A stretch of 64,000 bases of DNA from an uncultured Prevotellaceae bacterium (GCA_902789415.1 CADAOD010000018.1:1-64000); one strand, 5' to 3'; shown: positions 35,219-44,724, counted from the first letter of the stretch. Made by a program: numbers and translations. The notes: generated from the letters alone by a model not told the origin.

Positions 35219-36426
35219 AGTACAATTTTGACGAATTAGTAGAACGTCGCGGCACAGGCTGCGTTAAGTGGGATGCGGAAGCCCCACGTTCAACGGGGGG
35301 CTGGCTTCCGCCAGGAGGCAATTCCGAGTTTAAGGAAATAATTCCTCTTTGGGTTGCCGATATGGACTTTAAGGCTGCTCCGGCTATTCTGGAGGCCGTT
35401 CGTAAGCGTGCCGAGCACGGTGTGTTTGGTTATGCTGTAGTTGAGGATGATTACTACGAGGCTGTTATCTCATGGTTCCAGCGCCGTCACGATTGGACAA
35501 TCCATCGCGAAGAAATTCTCTATACCACAGGTGTTGTTCCTGCCATGTCGGTGTCTATCAAGGCGCTGACGATGCCTGGCGAGAAGGTGCTCATCCTGTC
35601 GCCTGATTACAACTGCTTCTTTTCGTCAATCCGTAACAACGGTTGTGAGGTACTCGAAACTGCCTTAAAGCGAGTAGGCGATACCTTCGAGGTAGATTGG
35701 CAAGATTTTGAAACAAAATGTGCTGATGAGAAAACTTCCGTATTTCTGCTTTGCAATCCTCATAACCCCACAGGACGTGTTTGGACTAAGGCAGAGTTGA
35801 TGCAGATGAACGATGTCTGCTTGAAATATGGTGTTAAGGTAGTGAGCGATGAGATACATTGCGAATTGATGATGCCTGGCTATAAGTTCCAGCCGTTTGC
35901 GGCTGTAAGCGAGGCATGCCGACAGAATAGTGTCATTCTTAATTCGCCCTCCAAGTCATTTAACATTGCAGGATTGCAGGCAGCAAACATCATCTGCTCT
36001 CAGCCTTCGTGGCGCCGCCGATTAGATCGTGCCATCAATATCAACGAGGTGTGCGACTTGAATCCCTTTGGTCCCGTAGCGCTGAAAGCTGCCTATAACG
36101 AGAGCGAAGAATGGATTGATGAGTTGAACCAGTACCTCTGGGGCAACTACCAGCTGCTTTGCGAGTTTGTAGAAGAGAACATCCCACAATGGAAGGTTTG
36201 CAAGCTCGAAGGAACCTATCTGCCATGGGTTGATATCTCGGCTATGAACATTACAGCTCAGGCGCTTTGTGATAAGTTGCTTAACGAGGCTAATGTATGG
36301 TTAAATCCAGGTACGATGTATGGCCCAAAGACCGGCGAAGGTTATATCCGCTTTAACATCGCTACCCAGCGTTCGCGACTGAGAGAAGCCTTGGAGAGAA
36401 TCAAGAGCTTATTGGCTGAAAAGTAA
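35215..36426 (+). CDS. MalY/PatB-type PLP-dependent C-S lyase (cystathionine beta-lyase)
   Basis: 403 residues, fold-type I PLP enzyme that likely cleaves cystathionine or cysteine conjugates to a thiol, pyruvate and ammonia. Visible motifs are LWVADMDFKAAPAILEAV, the NPHNPTGR loop, VVSDEIHCEL, the Schiff-base lysine in SPSKSFNIAGLQ, and RFNIATQRSRL at the C-terminus. Residues 21-33, encoded by a strong DNA palindrome at 35275-35311, form an extra stretch between VKWD and IPLWVADMDF that most relatives have in shorter form. Translationally coupled to the DUF3737 gene. Confidence 0.88.
   Translation: MKYNFDELVERRGTGCVKWDAEAPRSTGGWLPPGGNSEFKEIIPLWVADMDFKAAPAILEAVRKRAEHGVFGYAVVEDDYYEAVISWFQRRHDWTIHREEILYTTGVVPAMSVSIKALTMPGEKVLILSPDYNCFFSSIRNNGCEVLETALKRVGDTFEVDWQDFETKCADEKTSVFLLCNPHNPTGRVWTKAELMQMNDVCLKYGVKVVSDEIHCELMMPGYKFQPFAAVSEACRQNSVILNSPSKSFNIAGLQAANIICSQPSWRRRLDRAININEVCDLNPFGPVALKAAYNESEEWIDELNQYLWGNYQLLCEFVEENIPQWKVCKLEGTYLPWVDISAMNITAQALCDKLLNEANVWLNPGTMYGPKTGEGYIRFNIATQRSRLREALERIKSLLAEK
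35275..35311. repeat. GC-rich palindrome inside the malY-like coding region
   Basis: GCGGAAGCC (35275-35283) pairs perfectly with GGCTTCCGC (35303-35311), and inner CCCC/GGGG bases extend the stem. It lies in codons 21-33 of the aminotransferase, where the protein has extra residues. Confidence 0.7.
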
Positions 36427-36444
36427 ATTTGCTGTATTTGCAAA

Positions 36445-36485
36445 ACAAATTCACTGAATTTGATCATCAAATTCAGTGAATTTGT
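36445..36485. terminator. Bidirectional terminator, perfect 20-bp palindrome
   Basis: ACAAATTCACTGAATTTGAT (36445-36464) is followed by one base and its exact complement (36466-36485). It lies 18 nt after the malY-like stop codon and 25 nt from the stop of the convergent GH43 gene. The stem is AT-rich with T-rich ends on both strands. Confidence 0.75.
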
Positions 36486-36510
36486 TATTAAAGAGATTAA
36501 CTCAATATGT

Positions 36511-38544
36511 TTAGTTAATCAGGAATATTTTTGTTATACCGTTGTAGGTAGCCTTAACGGTAGCACGTCCTTCCACAATTTTGCTTATCTCAAACTTTAC
36601 TTCAGGTACATTTGATGTGGCAACAATGTTTGAGTTGTCGCTCATTTTGCCATATACCTGATAGCGAGTCAGATCGGTATAACCGTTCAGATTAGTGAAG
36701 TAGATAGGTGTTGTGGGGATGACTAACTTCTGTCCGTCGACCACAATGTTTACCTGAGGCACAACTGGAGCTTCGAACTTCTCATTAGCCTTTGAGAAAC
36801 CAATGCCATGCAGGTCAAACAGTCCCTGAGGGCGTTGAGGAGCGCGTGGACCCCACTGTGGGCGCTGAGGTGTTTTAATCTCGGCACCATCTGCAACCAG
36901 ATAGATAGCGTGTTTACCTGTTAGTCCTTCAACAACAGGTGTGCTTACCTGATACAGCTTGGCTGTGCGTGGTGCATCAGCAGGAATATCCAACACGGCA
37001 ATCTCTTCGCCCTTCCATGGGTCGTCCAGTTTTACGTGAATCTTAAAGGCGCCATGTCCACCAGCTGTCAGGTTCAGGTTCAATATAGCACCATCGCCTT
37101 TACTGATGCCTTTAAAAGCCTTGAGGCCCTTGGTGTCCTTAGTCAGACCGCCAAAGCCAAAGTATTTGAAGCCCACGATACCGCCATTAGTGATGCCTGC
37201 CAAGTCCATGGAGTTGTTCCATACATCGTGGTTGTCCTGCATCCAGTCGTTGCTGTTGGTACCTCCTGTCATAAAGCAAGCAATACCTGCAGAGTAGTAC
37301 TGATATGGGGGCAGACCGAAAATCTGGAATCCCTCGGATGTTACTTCGGCACCAGTATATGTATTGCCATCCGATGCAGGTGCTGTCCACTCATTGTTCT
37401 TAGTGAATGGGTCGTAGCCGGTAATCTTTACTACGCCGCCTTTAGCAACAGGCTTCTTGTCCCATGTAATCTTAACTGGGGCAACCATAGCCTGACGTGC
37501 GTAGCCGAAACAACGTGGAGGACGGTGATAGAATACGTACCACTGACCATTAATCTCCTGCAACGAACCATGGGTGTTATGACCGGCATTGGTGGTGATG
37601 AGCTTAGAGCCATCTTCATTAAGAACTACACCACGAGAATCTACCAGTACGCCACCTGAGCGCCATGGACCAAGTGGTGAATCGCCAAAGGCATAACGCA
37701 GAGCCGAGTTGGTGTTGCCAAGTCCGTACTCCTTGCCGCTATAGCCAGAGAATACCATCACGTATTTGTTGCCAACCTGACGGATTGAAGAGGCCTCGAA
37801 GAAGTTGAAATCCTTTGGATCCTGACCCTTATACAGTGCCTTATATTCGCTGCCTTCCTTATCAAGCAGTCTGCCGTCGGCGCTTACTGCTGGGATGAAT
37901 GGGTCAATCAGTTCTGTTCCCTCGCGCTTTGAGTACATGGTGTTCTGATCGAGTTCACAACCAGTAGAATGCTGGAAACCATAGAATACGTAGGCGCGGA
38001 ATCCCTTGGCATAGTCAGGATCCTTCTTGTTGGTGATGTTCTCGACGAATACCGATGGGTCGAAATCAATCAGTGAGCCAGGCAGGCACTTGCGACCGTC
38101 CTCGGTGAGGTTGATAGGTGTAAAGGGACCATTGGGGCGGTCGCCCTTACAAACCATGGGCACACGCTGCCAGCCACGAGAGTGGGGATACAGATAATAG
38201 GTCTTTTTGCCTGTAACCTTGTCCTTAACTTCAACCAGGTCGGGGGCAAACATGGTGTCCCACTGACCATCAACATACCACGAGAAGATAGGACCTTCGT
38301 CGCGCCATTGACTCAAGTCCTCAACAGGTGCCGACCACATGCGGATATCGCTACCGCAGTAGGCTTTGTAGTTGGTGTCGTGCGAACCTATAATATAGGC
38401 GCGGAACTTACCTGGCTGGTCGGGATCCTCAAACACACGGGGTTCGCCATCAGGCAGATGCTCCCAAAGTGGGAGGTAGGGATTCTGTGCCTGAGCCGAC
38501 AAAACGGCTAGCAACAGAAGGGGTAACATAAATAGTCTTTTCAT
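36511..38544 (-). CDS. Secreted family 43 glycoside hydrolase (multi-domain)
   Basis: 677 residues with signal peptide MKRLFMLPLLLLAVLSAQAQ. The N-terminal half is a GH43-type five-bladed propeller (LPDGEPRVFEDPDQPG, IIGSHDTNYKAYCGSDIRMW, WDTMFAPDLVEVK, FFEASSIRQVGNKYVMVFSG). The C-terminal half holds beta-sandwich, carbohydrate-binding-like regions (GGHGAFKIHVKLDDPWKG, HAIYLVADGAEIKTP). Proteins of this layout are annotated as family 43 arabinofuranosidases, xylosidases or galactosidases; the sugar cannot be told. It has its own promoter, divergent from the GH28-GH43 gene. Confidence 0.82.
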   Translation of the reverse strand: MKRLFMLPLLLLAVLSAQAQNPYLPLWEHLPDGEPRVFEDPDQPGKFRAYIIGSHDTNYKAYCGSDIRMWSAPVEDLSQWRDEGPIFSWYVDGQWDTMFAPDLVEVKDKVTGKKTYYLYPHSRGWQRVPMVCKGDRPNGPFTPINLTEDGRKCLPGSLIDFDPSVFVENITNKKDPDYAKGFRAYVFYGFQHSTGCELDQNTMYSKREGTELIDPFIPAVSADGRLLDKEGSEYKALYKGQDPKDFNFFEASSIRQVGNKYVMVFSGYSGKEYGLGNTNSALRYAFGDSPLGPWRSGGVLVDSRGVVLNEDGSKLITTNAGHNTHGSLQEINGQWYVFYHRPPRCFGYARQAMVAPVKITWDKKPVAKGGVVKITGYDPFTKNNEWTAPASDGNTYTGAEVTSEGFQIFGLPPYQYYSAGIACFMTGGTNSNDWMQDNHDVWNNSMDLAGITNGGIVGFKYFGFGGLTKDTKGLKAFKGISKGDGAILNLNLTAGGHGAFKIHVKLDDPWKGEEIAVLDIPADAPRTAKLYQVSTPVVEGLTGKHAIYLVADGAEIKTPQRPQWGPRAPQRPQGLFDLHGIGFSKANEKFEAPVVPQVNIVVDGQKLVIPTTPIYFTNLNGYTDLTRYQVYGKMSDNSNIVATSNVPEVKFEISKIVEGRATVKATYNGITKIFLIN

Positions 38545-38579
38545 ATAACTATGGGTTGGGTTTTGTGAAAAATTGCATG

Positions 38580-38587
38580 CAAAATTA
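38580..38587 (-). promoter_or_regulatory. Promoter of the GH43 gene
   Basis: TAATTTTG on the minus strand (38587-38580), 35 nt before ATG 38544. It is part of a divergent promoter region with the box at 38631. Confidence 0.5.
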
Positions 38588-38630
38588 GTAATTTATTTAT
38601 GTTTATGCTATTATTTCTAAAGGAAATGTT

Positions 38631-38638
38631 TAACTTTG
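38631..38638 (+). promoter_or_regulatory. Promoter of the GH28-GH43 gene, near-leaderless
   Basis: TAACTTTG at 38631-38638, only 8 nt before ATG 38647, so initiation should be within a few bases of the start codon. Confidence 0.6.
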
Positions 38639-38646
38639 CAACATAT

Positions 38647-41457
38647 ATGAAAGTAATTGTAACTATTCTGGCGTCTTTGTGTATTGCATCGATGCACGCA
38701 GCCGACTTTAACATTAAAAGTTATGGTGCCAAAAACGACACCACAGTACTCTCTACGCAAGCTTTACAACAGGCCATCAACGCTTGCTCTGCGGCAGGCG
38801 GTGGGCGTGTGGTGGTACCTGCCGGTATATATAAGATAGGTACTATCCGGCTAAAGAGTCATGTACACTTGTATTTGGAACAAGGTGCAACGCTCTATGG
38901 TAGTACCCGATTAGAGGATTATGTACCGATGAAATCGGACTATTTGTCGCTTCGCACACAAACCACCACCATCCAATTGATTTATGCCAATGGGGTGCAG
39001 GATGTATCAATCGATGGGTTGGGTACGATAGATGGGCGTGGTCGTGCCTTTAAGAAACTCTCGTGGAACGATGAGGGCATCACCCGTCCGCACTTGCTAC
39101 GTTTTATTCAGAGTCAGGATATTCTGGTGCGTGGCATTACATTGCGCAATTCGGGTTGCTGGATGCAGCACTACTTAGCTTGCGACCGTTTAACTATCGA
39201 TGGAATCAAGGTTTTTAATCGCAATAACTATAATAACGATGCGCTGGATATAGATGGTTGTCATGAAGTGATTGTGCGTGGTATGATAGCTGATAGCGAC
39301 GACGACGGTATTACACTGAAGAGTACCTCGCCTCGTCTTTGCGAAAACGTGCGTATCAGCGATTGTGTGGTATCAAGCCATTGTAATGCCGTAAAGTTAG
39401 GTACCGAGACCAATGGTGGTTTCCGCAATATTAATATCAGCGGTATTGTGGTAAAACCCAGTTATAATCAACAGGAGAAGTTCTTCGGACAGTGGATTGG
39501 CTCATCGGCTATCTCGCTTGAGATAGTGGATGGTGGCGTGATGGAGAATGTAAATATCGCCGATTTCACCGTAGAGGGAACAGAATCGCCCATCTTTGTG
39601 CGTCTGGGACATCGTGGGCGTGGCTACAAAACCGGACAGCATATCAATCATGTGGGTTCGATAGATGGTGTACATATCAACAATATCCAGATTCGTAATG
39701 CAGGCTCTATGGGTTGCTCTATTACAGGTTTGCCAGGTCATCCTGTTCGTAATGTGTTCTTATCCAACATTACATTGCGTCATAAGGGTGGGGTAAAAGC
39801 TTCTCAATTAGCAGAAATTGCCGATTCCATCGCTAACGAGAAGGCTGCTGATTATCCCGAGGCTACCATGTGGGGTAATCTGCCTGCCAAGGGATTCTTT
39901 GTGCGTCATGCCCGTAATGTGCAATTCTCTAATGTTCGTGTTTCAACCATTGATGAGGATGTTCGTCCTGAATTTGTGGAGGTTGATACCCAAGGCTGGG
40001 GCGATCAGGGCGATGGCACGTATCGGAACCCTGTGTTGAATGCCGACTTTTCCGATCCTGATGTGATTCGTGTAGGTAACAAGTTCTATATGGTGGCTTC
40101 TGATTTCCACTTTATGGGCATGCAGGTGTTGGAGAGCGATGATATGGTAAACTGGCGTTATATCTCTCAGATTTATCGTCGTTTCAACGAGCCCGGTTGG
40201 GATGCCAACCAACACTATGCCGGTGGCTCGTGGGCACCCACCATTCGCTATCATGGAGGACTTTACTATGTTTATTTCTGCACACCTGATGAAGGACTCT
40301 ATATGACAACAGCAAGCAATCCTACAGGTCCATGGGCGCCATTACACCTGGTGAAACGTGTCGCTAAGTGGGAAGATCCTTGTCCGTTCTGGGACGAAGA
40401 TGGACAGGCTTATTTAGGGCGCAGTCAGCATGGTGCAGGTCCTATCATTGTGCATCGCATGTCGGCTGATGGCAAAACGCTGCTCGATGAGGGTAAAACG
40501 GTGTATGAAGGGCCTATTGCCGAGGGTACTAAGTTTATGAAACGTAATGGCTGGTACTATCTTGTAATTCCTGAGGGTGGTGTTGGTACAGGTTGGCAGA
40601 CAGTGTTACGTTCTCGTAATATTTATGGCCCCTACGAGCGTCGTATCGTGTTAGAACAGGGTTCAACAAATGTAAACGGCCCTCATCAGGGTGCTTTGGT
40701 TGACGCACCCGATGGTTCATGGTGGTTCTATCACTTTCAAGAAACACCCGTCTTAGGGCGTGTGGTTCATCTGCAGCCTGCCCGTTGGGAAGCCGATTGG
40801 CCAGTGATAGGTATCGACTATGATAAGAACGGTATTGGCGAGCCGGTGGCTGCTTGGAAAAAGCCTGTTTCTTCGGCAGGAACTACCAGTTTTACAGCCT
40901 GTGACGATTTTAATGGCCCCTTGGGACTGCAATGGCAATGGAACCATAATCCGGTTGATACGCATTGGAATCTTACCGATCGCAAAGGCTGGCTTACGCT
41001 CAAGGCCATGCCTGCGGATAGCTTGAAACAGGTGCGCAATATGCTTACCCAGAAGGTAATTGGCTATCAGAGCGAAAGCATTACCATGGTAAGCATTAAA
41101 GGTGAATGCTATGCAGGACTTTTCTGTTCTGGTAAATTGTTCTGTGGGGTAGGATTGTGTAAAGATGGTGTGTTTACCGAGTTTGCTGGACAGCGTAAGC
41201 TTATCGCTAAGGGTAGCTATCAGGAAGTATGGTTCAAGGTAACCAACGATTGTGAGCAGAATCGCCACCTATTTTATTATAGTATAGATGGAGAGCATTA
41301 TCAGCCTGCTGGTTCGGCATTTTCCATGCGTGGTGGTTATTGGAAAGGTATCCGTGTAGGTGTGTTTAACTATATTCCTACCCATAAATCCACCCTCAAG
41401 CGCCAAACATCATCCTATGCTCAATTCGACTATTTCAATCAAAAATTCGCCCAATAG
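38647..41457 (+). CDS. GH28-GH43 fusion: polygalacturonase-like plus arabinosidase/xylosidase-like
   Basis: 936 residues with signal peptide MKVIVTILASLCIASMHA. Residues about 20-440 are a GH28 right-handed beta-helix with YNNDALDI (N197, D198), the acid pair in SDDDGITLKS (D218-D220) and H245 in SSHCNAVKLG. Residues about 455-720 are a GH43 propeller with base D470 (NADFSDPDVIRVG), modulator D577 (WEDPCPFWDEDG) and acid E626 (AEGTKFMKRNGWYYL). The C-terminal 230 residues look like the concanavalin-like domain of beta-xylosidases. ATG 38647 was chosen over an in-frame upstream ATG because it opens the signal peptide and follows the promoter. Pectin side-chain or rhamnogalacturonan breakdown is a reasonable guess. 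Confidence 0.88.
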   Translation: MKVIVTILASLCIASMHAADFNIKSYGAKNDTTVLSTQALQQAINACSAAGGGRVVVPAGIYKIGTIRLKSHVHLYLEQGATLYGSTRLEDYVPMKSDYLSLRTQTTTIQLIYANGVQDVSIDGLGTIDGRGRAFKKLSWNDEGITRPHLLRFIQSQDILVRGITLRNSGCWMQHYLACDRLTIDGIKVFNRNNYNNDALDIDGCHEVIVRGMIADSDDDGITLKSTSPRLCENVRISDCVVSSHCNAVKLGTETNGGFRNINISGIVVKPSYNQQEKFFGQWIGSSAISLEIVDGGVMENVNIADFTVEGTESPIFVRLGHRGRGYKTGQHINHVGSIDGVHINNIQIRNAGSMGCSITGLPGHPVRNVFLSNITLRHKGGVKASQLAEIADSIANEKAADYPEATMWGNLPAKGFFVRHARNVQFSNVRVSTIDEDVRPEFVEVDTQGWGDQGDGTYRNPVLNADFSDPDVIRVGNKFYMVASDFHFMGMQVLESDDMVNWRYISQIYRRFNEPGWDANQHYAGGSWAPTIRYHGGLYYVYFCTPDEGLYMTTASNPTGPWAPLHLVKRVAKWEDPCPFWDEDGQAYLGRSQHGAGPIIVHRMSADGKTLLDEGKTVYEGPIAEGTKFMKRNGWYYLVIPEGGVGTGWQTVLRSRNIYGPYERRIVLEQGSTNVNGPHQGALVDAPDGSWWFYHFQETPVLGRVVHLQPARWEADWPVIGIDYDKNGIGEPVAAWKKPVSSAGTTSFTACDDFNGPLGLQWQWNHNPVDTHWNLTDRKGWLTLKAMPADSLKQVRNMLTQKVIGYQSESITMVSIKGECYAGLFCSGKLFCGVGLCKDGVFTEFAGQRKLIAKGSYQEVWFKVTNDCEQNRHLFYYSIDGEHYQPAGSAFSMRGGYWKGIRVGVFNYIPTHKSTLKRQTSSYAQFDYFNQKFAQ

Positions 41458-41489
41458 TTTGGCTGATTGCTAAAAATCTCGTACCTTTG
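41458..41489 (+). promoter_or_regulatory. Promoter of tRNA-Arg, ideal consensus
   Basis: TTTG (41458-41461), exactly 20 nt, TACCTTTG (41482-41489). The -33 element begins at the first base after the TAG stop of the upstream glycosidase gene. Confidence 0.85.
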
Positions 41490-41506
41490 CAAACGAAACA
41501 ACACGC

Positions 41507-41578
41507 GCCCTGATAGTTAAATGGATATAACAAGGTCCTCCTAAGACTTAGTTCCGCGTTCGATTCGCGGTCGGGGTA
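41507..41578 (+). tRNA. tRNA-Arg (CCU)
   Basis: A 72-nt cloverleaf with acceptor GCCCTGA/TCGGGGT (G-U pairs at 1-72 and 5-68), D arm GTTA/TAAC, anticodon stem AGGTC/GACTT with loop CTCCTAA (anticodon CCT), and T arm CCGCG-TTCGATT-CGCGG. Discriminator A; no CCA encoded. Confidence 0.95.
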
Positions 41579-41580
41579 CG

Positions 41581-41620
41581 AAAAAAGAGCTGCATTCCAT
41601 CAGGAACGCAGCTCTTTTTT
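41581..41620. terminator. Bidirectional terminator between tRNA-Arg and secDF
   Basis: AAAAAAGAGCTGC (41581-41593) pairs with GCAGCTCTTTTTT (41608-41620); an inner TTCC/GGAA pairing and an ATCA loop complete the hairpin. T runs flank the stem on both strands, so it can serve the tRNA and the convergent secDF gene. Confidence 0.9.
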
Positions 41621-41636
41621 ATATGCGATTGTATGA

Positions 41637-44600
41637 TTACTTGTTCTCAGCAACCTCTACGTCGTCCTCCTTGATAGTACGGCCCATCCAAAGGAAGGCT
41701 GTAGGAGCGGCGATGAAGAGCGAACTCAGAGTACCGAATACAACACCCAGAATCATAGCCAGAGAGAACGAGCGGATGCTATCACCACCAAGGATGAAGA
41801 TAGCCAACAGCACGATCAGAGTGGTTACTGAGGTATTGATGGTACGAGCCAGTGTCTGGTTCAGTGAGTCGTTGAACAACTGCTGGCGGTCGCGCTTGCC
41901 ATACAGGCCGAGGTTCTCACGGATACGGTCGAATACAACCACCTTATCGTTGATAGAGTAACCGATAACGGTCAGGATAGCACCGATGAATACTTGGTCA
42001 ATCTCGAGCGACATTGGAACCCAACCCCAGCACAGTGAGTAAACACCGATAACGAGCAGGGCGTCGAGAGCCAGAGCGGCTACAGCACCTACAGAGAATG
42101 CCATGTTGCGGAAACGCAGCAGGATGTAGAGGAAGATAGCAATCAGAGCGATAGCTACGCTGATGATAGCGCCATGTGTGATATCCTTAGCTACTGAAGG
42201 ACCTACCTTAGCAGAGCTGATGATTGAACCACCCTCGCGAACATCAGGATTCTTAAATGCCTCAACGTTCTCCTGACTTACGAGACCAGCCTTCTTCAGG
42301 GCACCGAACAGGATGTTCTCAGCCTTGTCGTCAACCTCAGGATTGTTACTCTCGATATCCCAGTTTGTAGAGATACGAACAGTCTTACCATCAGTACCCA
42401 GAGCAATTACAGAGGTGTTAGCCTCCTGATTGGCCTTGTCGCCAATGGTGTTGATGAAGGCACCGGCCATTGCCTTACGAACCTCCTCAACAGGAGTCTG
42501 CTTATCCAGTGTTACAACGTAGTTACGACCACCAGTGAAGTCGATGCTCTGGCTCAAACCGCGAACGAAGAACGAACCAATGCAGATGATTGCGAATACA
42601 GCCCAGAGAGCATATGTCTTCTTGTACATGCCCATGAAGTTGTACTTAGCGTTCTGCATCAGGTTCTTAGAGTAACCTGTTACGAATGTCAGGTTAGTCC
42701 ACTTATCCTTAGCCAGCATGTGATCGTAAACCACACGAGTGAGGTAAACAGCAGTAAAGAATGAGATAACGATACCGATGATCCATGTGGTAGCGAATCC
42801 CTTAACAGGACCTGTACCGAAGTAAAGCAGGATGATACCTGTAATCAGCGAAGTGAAGTTAGAGTCGAAGATAGCGCTGAAAGCGTTAGAGTAACCCTTG
42901 TTCAGAGCCTCCTTAACACCCAGACCTTTCTTCAGCTCCTCCTTGATTCGCTCGTAGATAAGCACGTTAGCATCCACAGCTGTACCCAGTGTCAGTACGA
43001 TACCGGCGATACCAGGCATTGTCAGAGCAGCCTGGAACGAGGTAAGGATACCCAGTGTGAAGAACAGGTTGAACAGCAGAGCGATATCCGAAAGAATACC
43101 TGGGATAAAGCCGTACAGCATAATCATGTAGACCATCAGCAGTACGAATGCTACTACGAATGAGATGATACCCTGCTGGATTGACTGAGCACCCAGTGAT
43201 GGACCTACAACCTCCTCCTGTACGATACGGGTAGGAGCAGGCATCTTACCTGAGTTCAGTGTGTTAGCCAAGTCCTTAGTAGCCTCGATGGTGAAGTTAC
43301 CAGTAATCTGAGAGTTACCACCGTCGATCTGAGTAAGGATACGTGGAGCAGAGTAAACGGCATCGTCGAGCACGATAGCTACAGCCTTACCGATGTTCTG
43401 CTTGGTAATCTGGCTCCAACGACGAGCACCATCAGAGTTCATCTGCATAGATACTGATGGATGACCCATCTGGTCGAAGTCGTCCTTTGCGCTGGTGATA
43501 ACATCACCCTCCAGTGGAGCACGACCTGAAGGCTCAGTAACCTTCAGAGCATAGAGTTCAAAGATGTCGCCCTTAGTATTCTGTCCTCCGAAGTCCTCAG
43601 GTGTAGCACCCCAACGGAGCTTCAACTCTGCAGGGAAGATACGACCAGCGAGGTCAGAGTAAATCATCTTGTTAATCTCGGCAGTATCGCGAGCGTTAGC
43701 GTAACCAACTACAGCGAGGGTGTTACCCTGTGTAGGCTGGAAGATAGAGAACAGAGGATTCTGCTTCTTAGCCATCTCAACAGCCTTGGTGTCCTTGCTG
43801 TCCTTCTTAGCCAGCTTAGCAGCCAGGTCGCCTGTAGCAGCCTTAGCGCTATCGGCAACAGCAGTAGCAGCGCTGTCAACAGCAGTTGTGTCGACTACGT
43901 CAACACCACCCTGAGCAGCCCAACGCTGATTGAGCTGAGCCAGCAGAGGAGTAACCTCCTGTGAGTTGTAAGTCTCCCAGAACTCAAGGTTAGCAGAACC
44001 CTGGAGCAACTTACGAACACGCTCAGGCTCCTTGATACCAGGCATCTCGACCATGATACGGCCGCTCTGGCCCTCGAGCTTCTGGATGTTTGGCTGAACA
44101 ACGCCGAACTTATCGATACGGTTACGAACTACATTGAATGAGTTGTCAACGGCACTCTGTACCTCGGTACGCAGCGCAGCCTCTACTTGTGAGTCGGTAG
44201 ACGATGTGCTTACCTTGCCCTTCATCTGCTGGGTAGCAAAGATAGCAGCAAGTGGACGTCCGTTGCCCTCCTGTTTCCAATACTTGATGAACAGAGAGAT
44301 GAAATCGCTCTGACTGGTCTCTTCTTCCTTCTTAGCCAGTTCCATGGCCTTCTTGTAGGCAGCGTCAGTCTTGTGGTCGGCCAATACGTCAACCACGTCA
44401 GGTACTGATACCTCAAGAATAACGTTCATACCGCCTTTCAGGTCAAGACCCAGGCCAATCTCCATCTCACGGCACTGCTTAAGAGAATAGATACCCATGT
44501 ACACCTTCTCGTTGTTGATTGAGTCGAGGTACTCCGCACCTGCCTCTTCGCCCATAGCAGCAGCCTTACTTTCGTAGTGGCGTGTTACGAACGAGAAGGA

Positions 44601-44666
44601 AAGGTAGAAGCAGCACACGAGAATCAGAAGCACTGCGATAAATTTTACAATTCCTTTGTTTTGCAT
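41637..44666 (-). CDS. secDF: Protein translocase subunit SecDF (fused)
   Basis: RND-type accessory subunit that uses the proton-motive force to assist Sec export. One 1009-residue chain carries both SecD and SecF. There is an N-terminal membrane helix (KFIAVLLILVCCFYLSFSF), the SecD start GLGLDLKGGMNVILEV, and a large periplasmic P1 region with a low-complexity A/D/K stretch (VDSAATAVADSAKAATGD). The SecD membrane block has GTAVDANVLIYERIKEEL. The SecF half begins near QSIDFTGGRNYVVTLD and has SINDKVVVFDRIRENL. Fused SecDF is usual in Bacteroidetes. Confidence 0.97.
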   Translation of the reverse strand: MQNKGIVKFIAVLLILVCCFYLSFSFVTRHYESKAAAMGEEAGAEYLDSINNEKVYMGIYSLKQCREMEIGLGLDLKGGMNVILEVSVPDVVDVLADHKTDAAYKKAMELAKKEEETSQSDFISLFIKYWKQEGNGRPLAAIFATQQMKGKVSTSSTDSQVEAALRTEVQSAVDNSFNVVRNRIDKFGVVQPNIQKLEGQSGRIMVEMPGIKEPERVRKLLQGSANLEFWETYNSQEVTPLLAQLNQRWAAQGGVDVVDTTAVDSAATAVADSAKAATGDLAAKLAKKDSKDTKAVEMAKKQNPLFSIFQPTQGNTLAVVGYANARDTAEINKMIYSDLAGRIFPAELKLRWGATPEDFGGQNTKGDIFELYALKVTEPSGRAPLEGDVITSAKDDFDQMGHPSVSMQMNSDGARRWSQITKQNIGKAVAIVLDDAVYSAPRILTQIDGGNSQITGNFTIEATKDLANTLNSGKMPAPTRIVQEEVVGPSLGAQSIQQGIISFVVAFVLLMVYMIMLYGFIPGILSDIALLFNLFFTLGILTSFQAALTMPGIAGIVLTLGTAVDANVLIYERIKEELKKGLGVKEALNKGYSNAFSAIFDSNFTSLITGIILLYFGTGPVKGFATTWIIGIVISFFTAVYLTRVVYDHMLAKDKWTNLTFVTGYSKNLMQNAKYNFMGMYKKTYALWAVFAIICIGSFFVRGLSQSIDFTGGRNYVVTLDKQTPVEEVRKAMAGAFINTIGDKANQEANTSVIALGTDGKTVRISTNWDIESNNPEVDDKAENILFGALKKAGLVSQENVEAFKNPDVREGGSIISSAKVGPSVAKDITHGAIISVAIALIAIFLYILLRFRNMAFSVGAVAALALDALLVIGVYSLCWGWVPMSLEIDQVFIGAILTVIGYSINDKVVVFDRIRENLGLYGKRDRQQLFNDSLNQTLARTINTSVTTLIVLLAIFILGGDSIRSFSLAMILGVVFGTLSSLFIAAPTAFLWMGRTIKEDDVEVAENK

Positions 44667-44724
44667 TTTGTTTTTAATTATTTAATATTTATATTTTTTT
44701 TCTGTTCGCGCATTAAATAGCGTG

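Noticed and set aside
27612-41457. Polysaccharide utilisation locus
   Set aside because: No SusC or SusD homologue and no hybrid two-component or sigma/anti-sigma regulator is present, so the term is not justified for this set of glycosidases.
41458-41620. Integration site at tRNA-Arg
   Set aside because: The tRNA is intact, there is no duplicated 3' end, and no integrase or phage gene lies beside it; xerD at 59 kb is the housekeeping recombinase.
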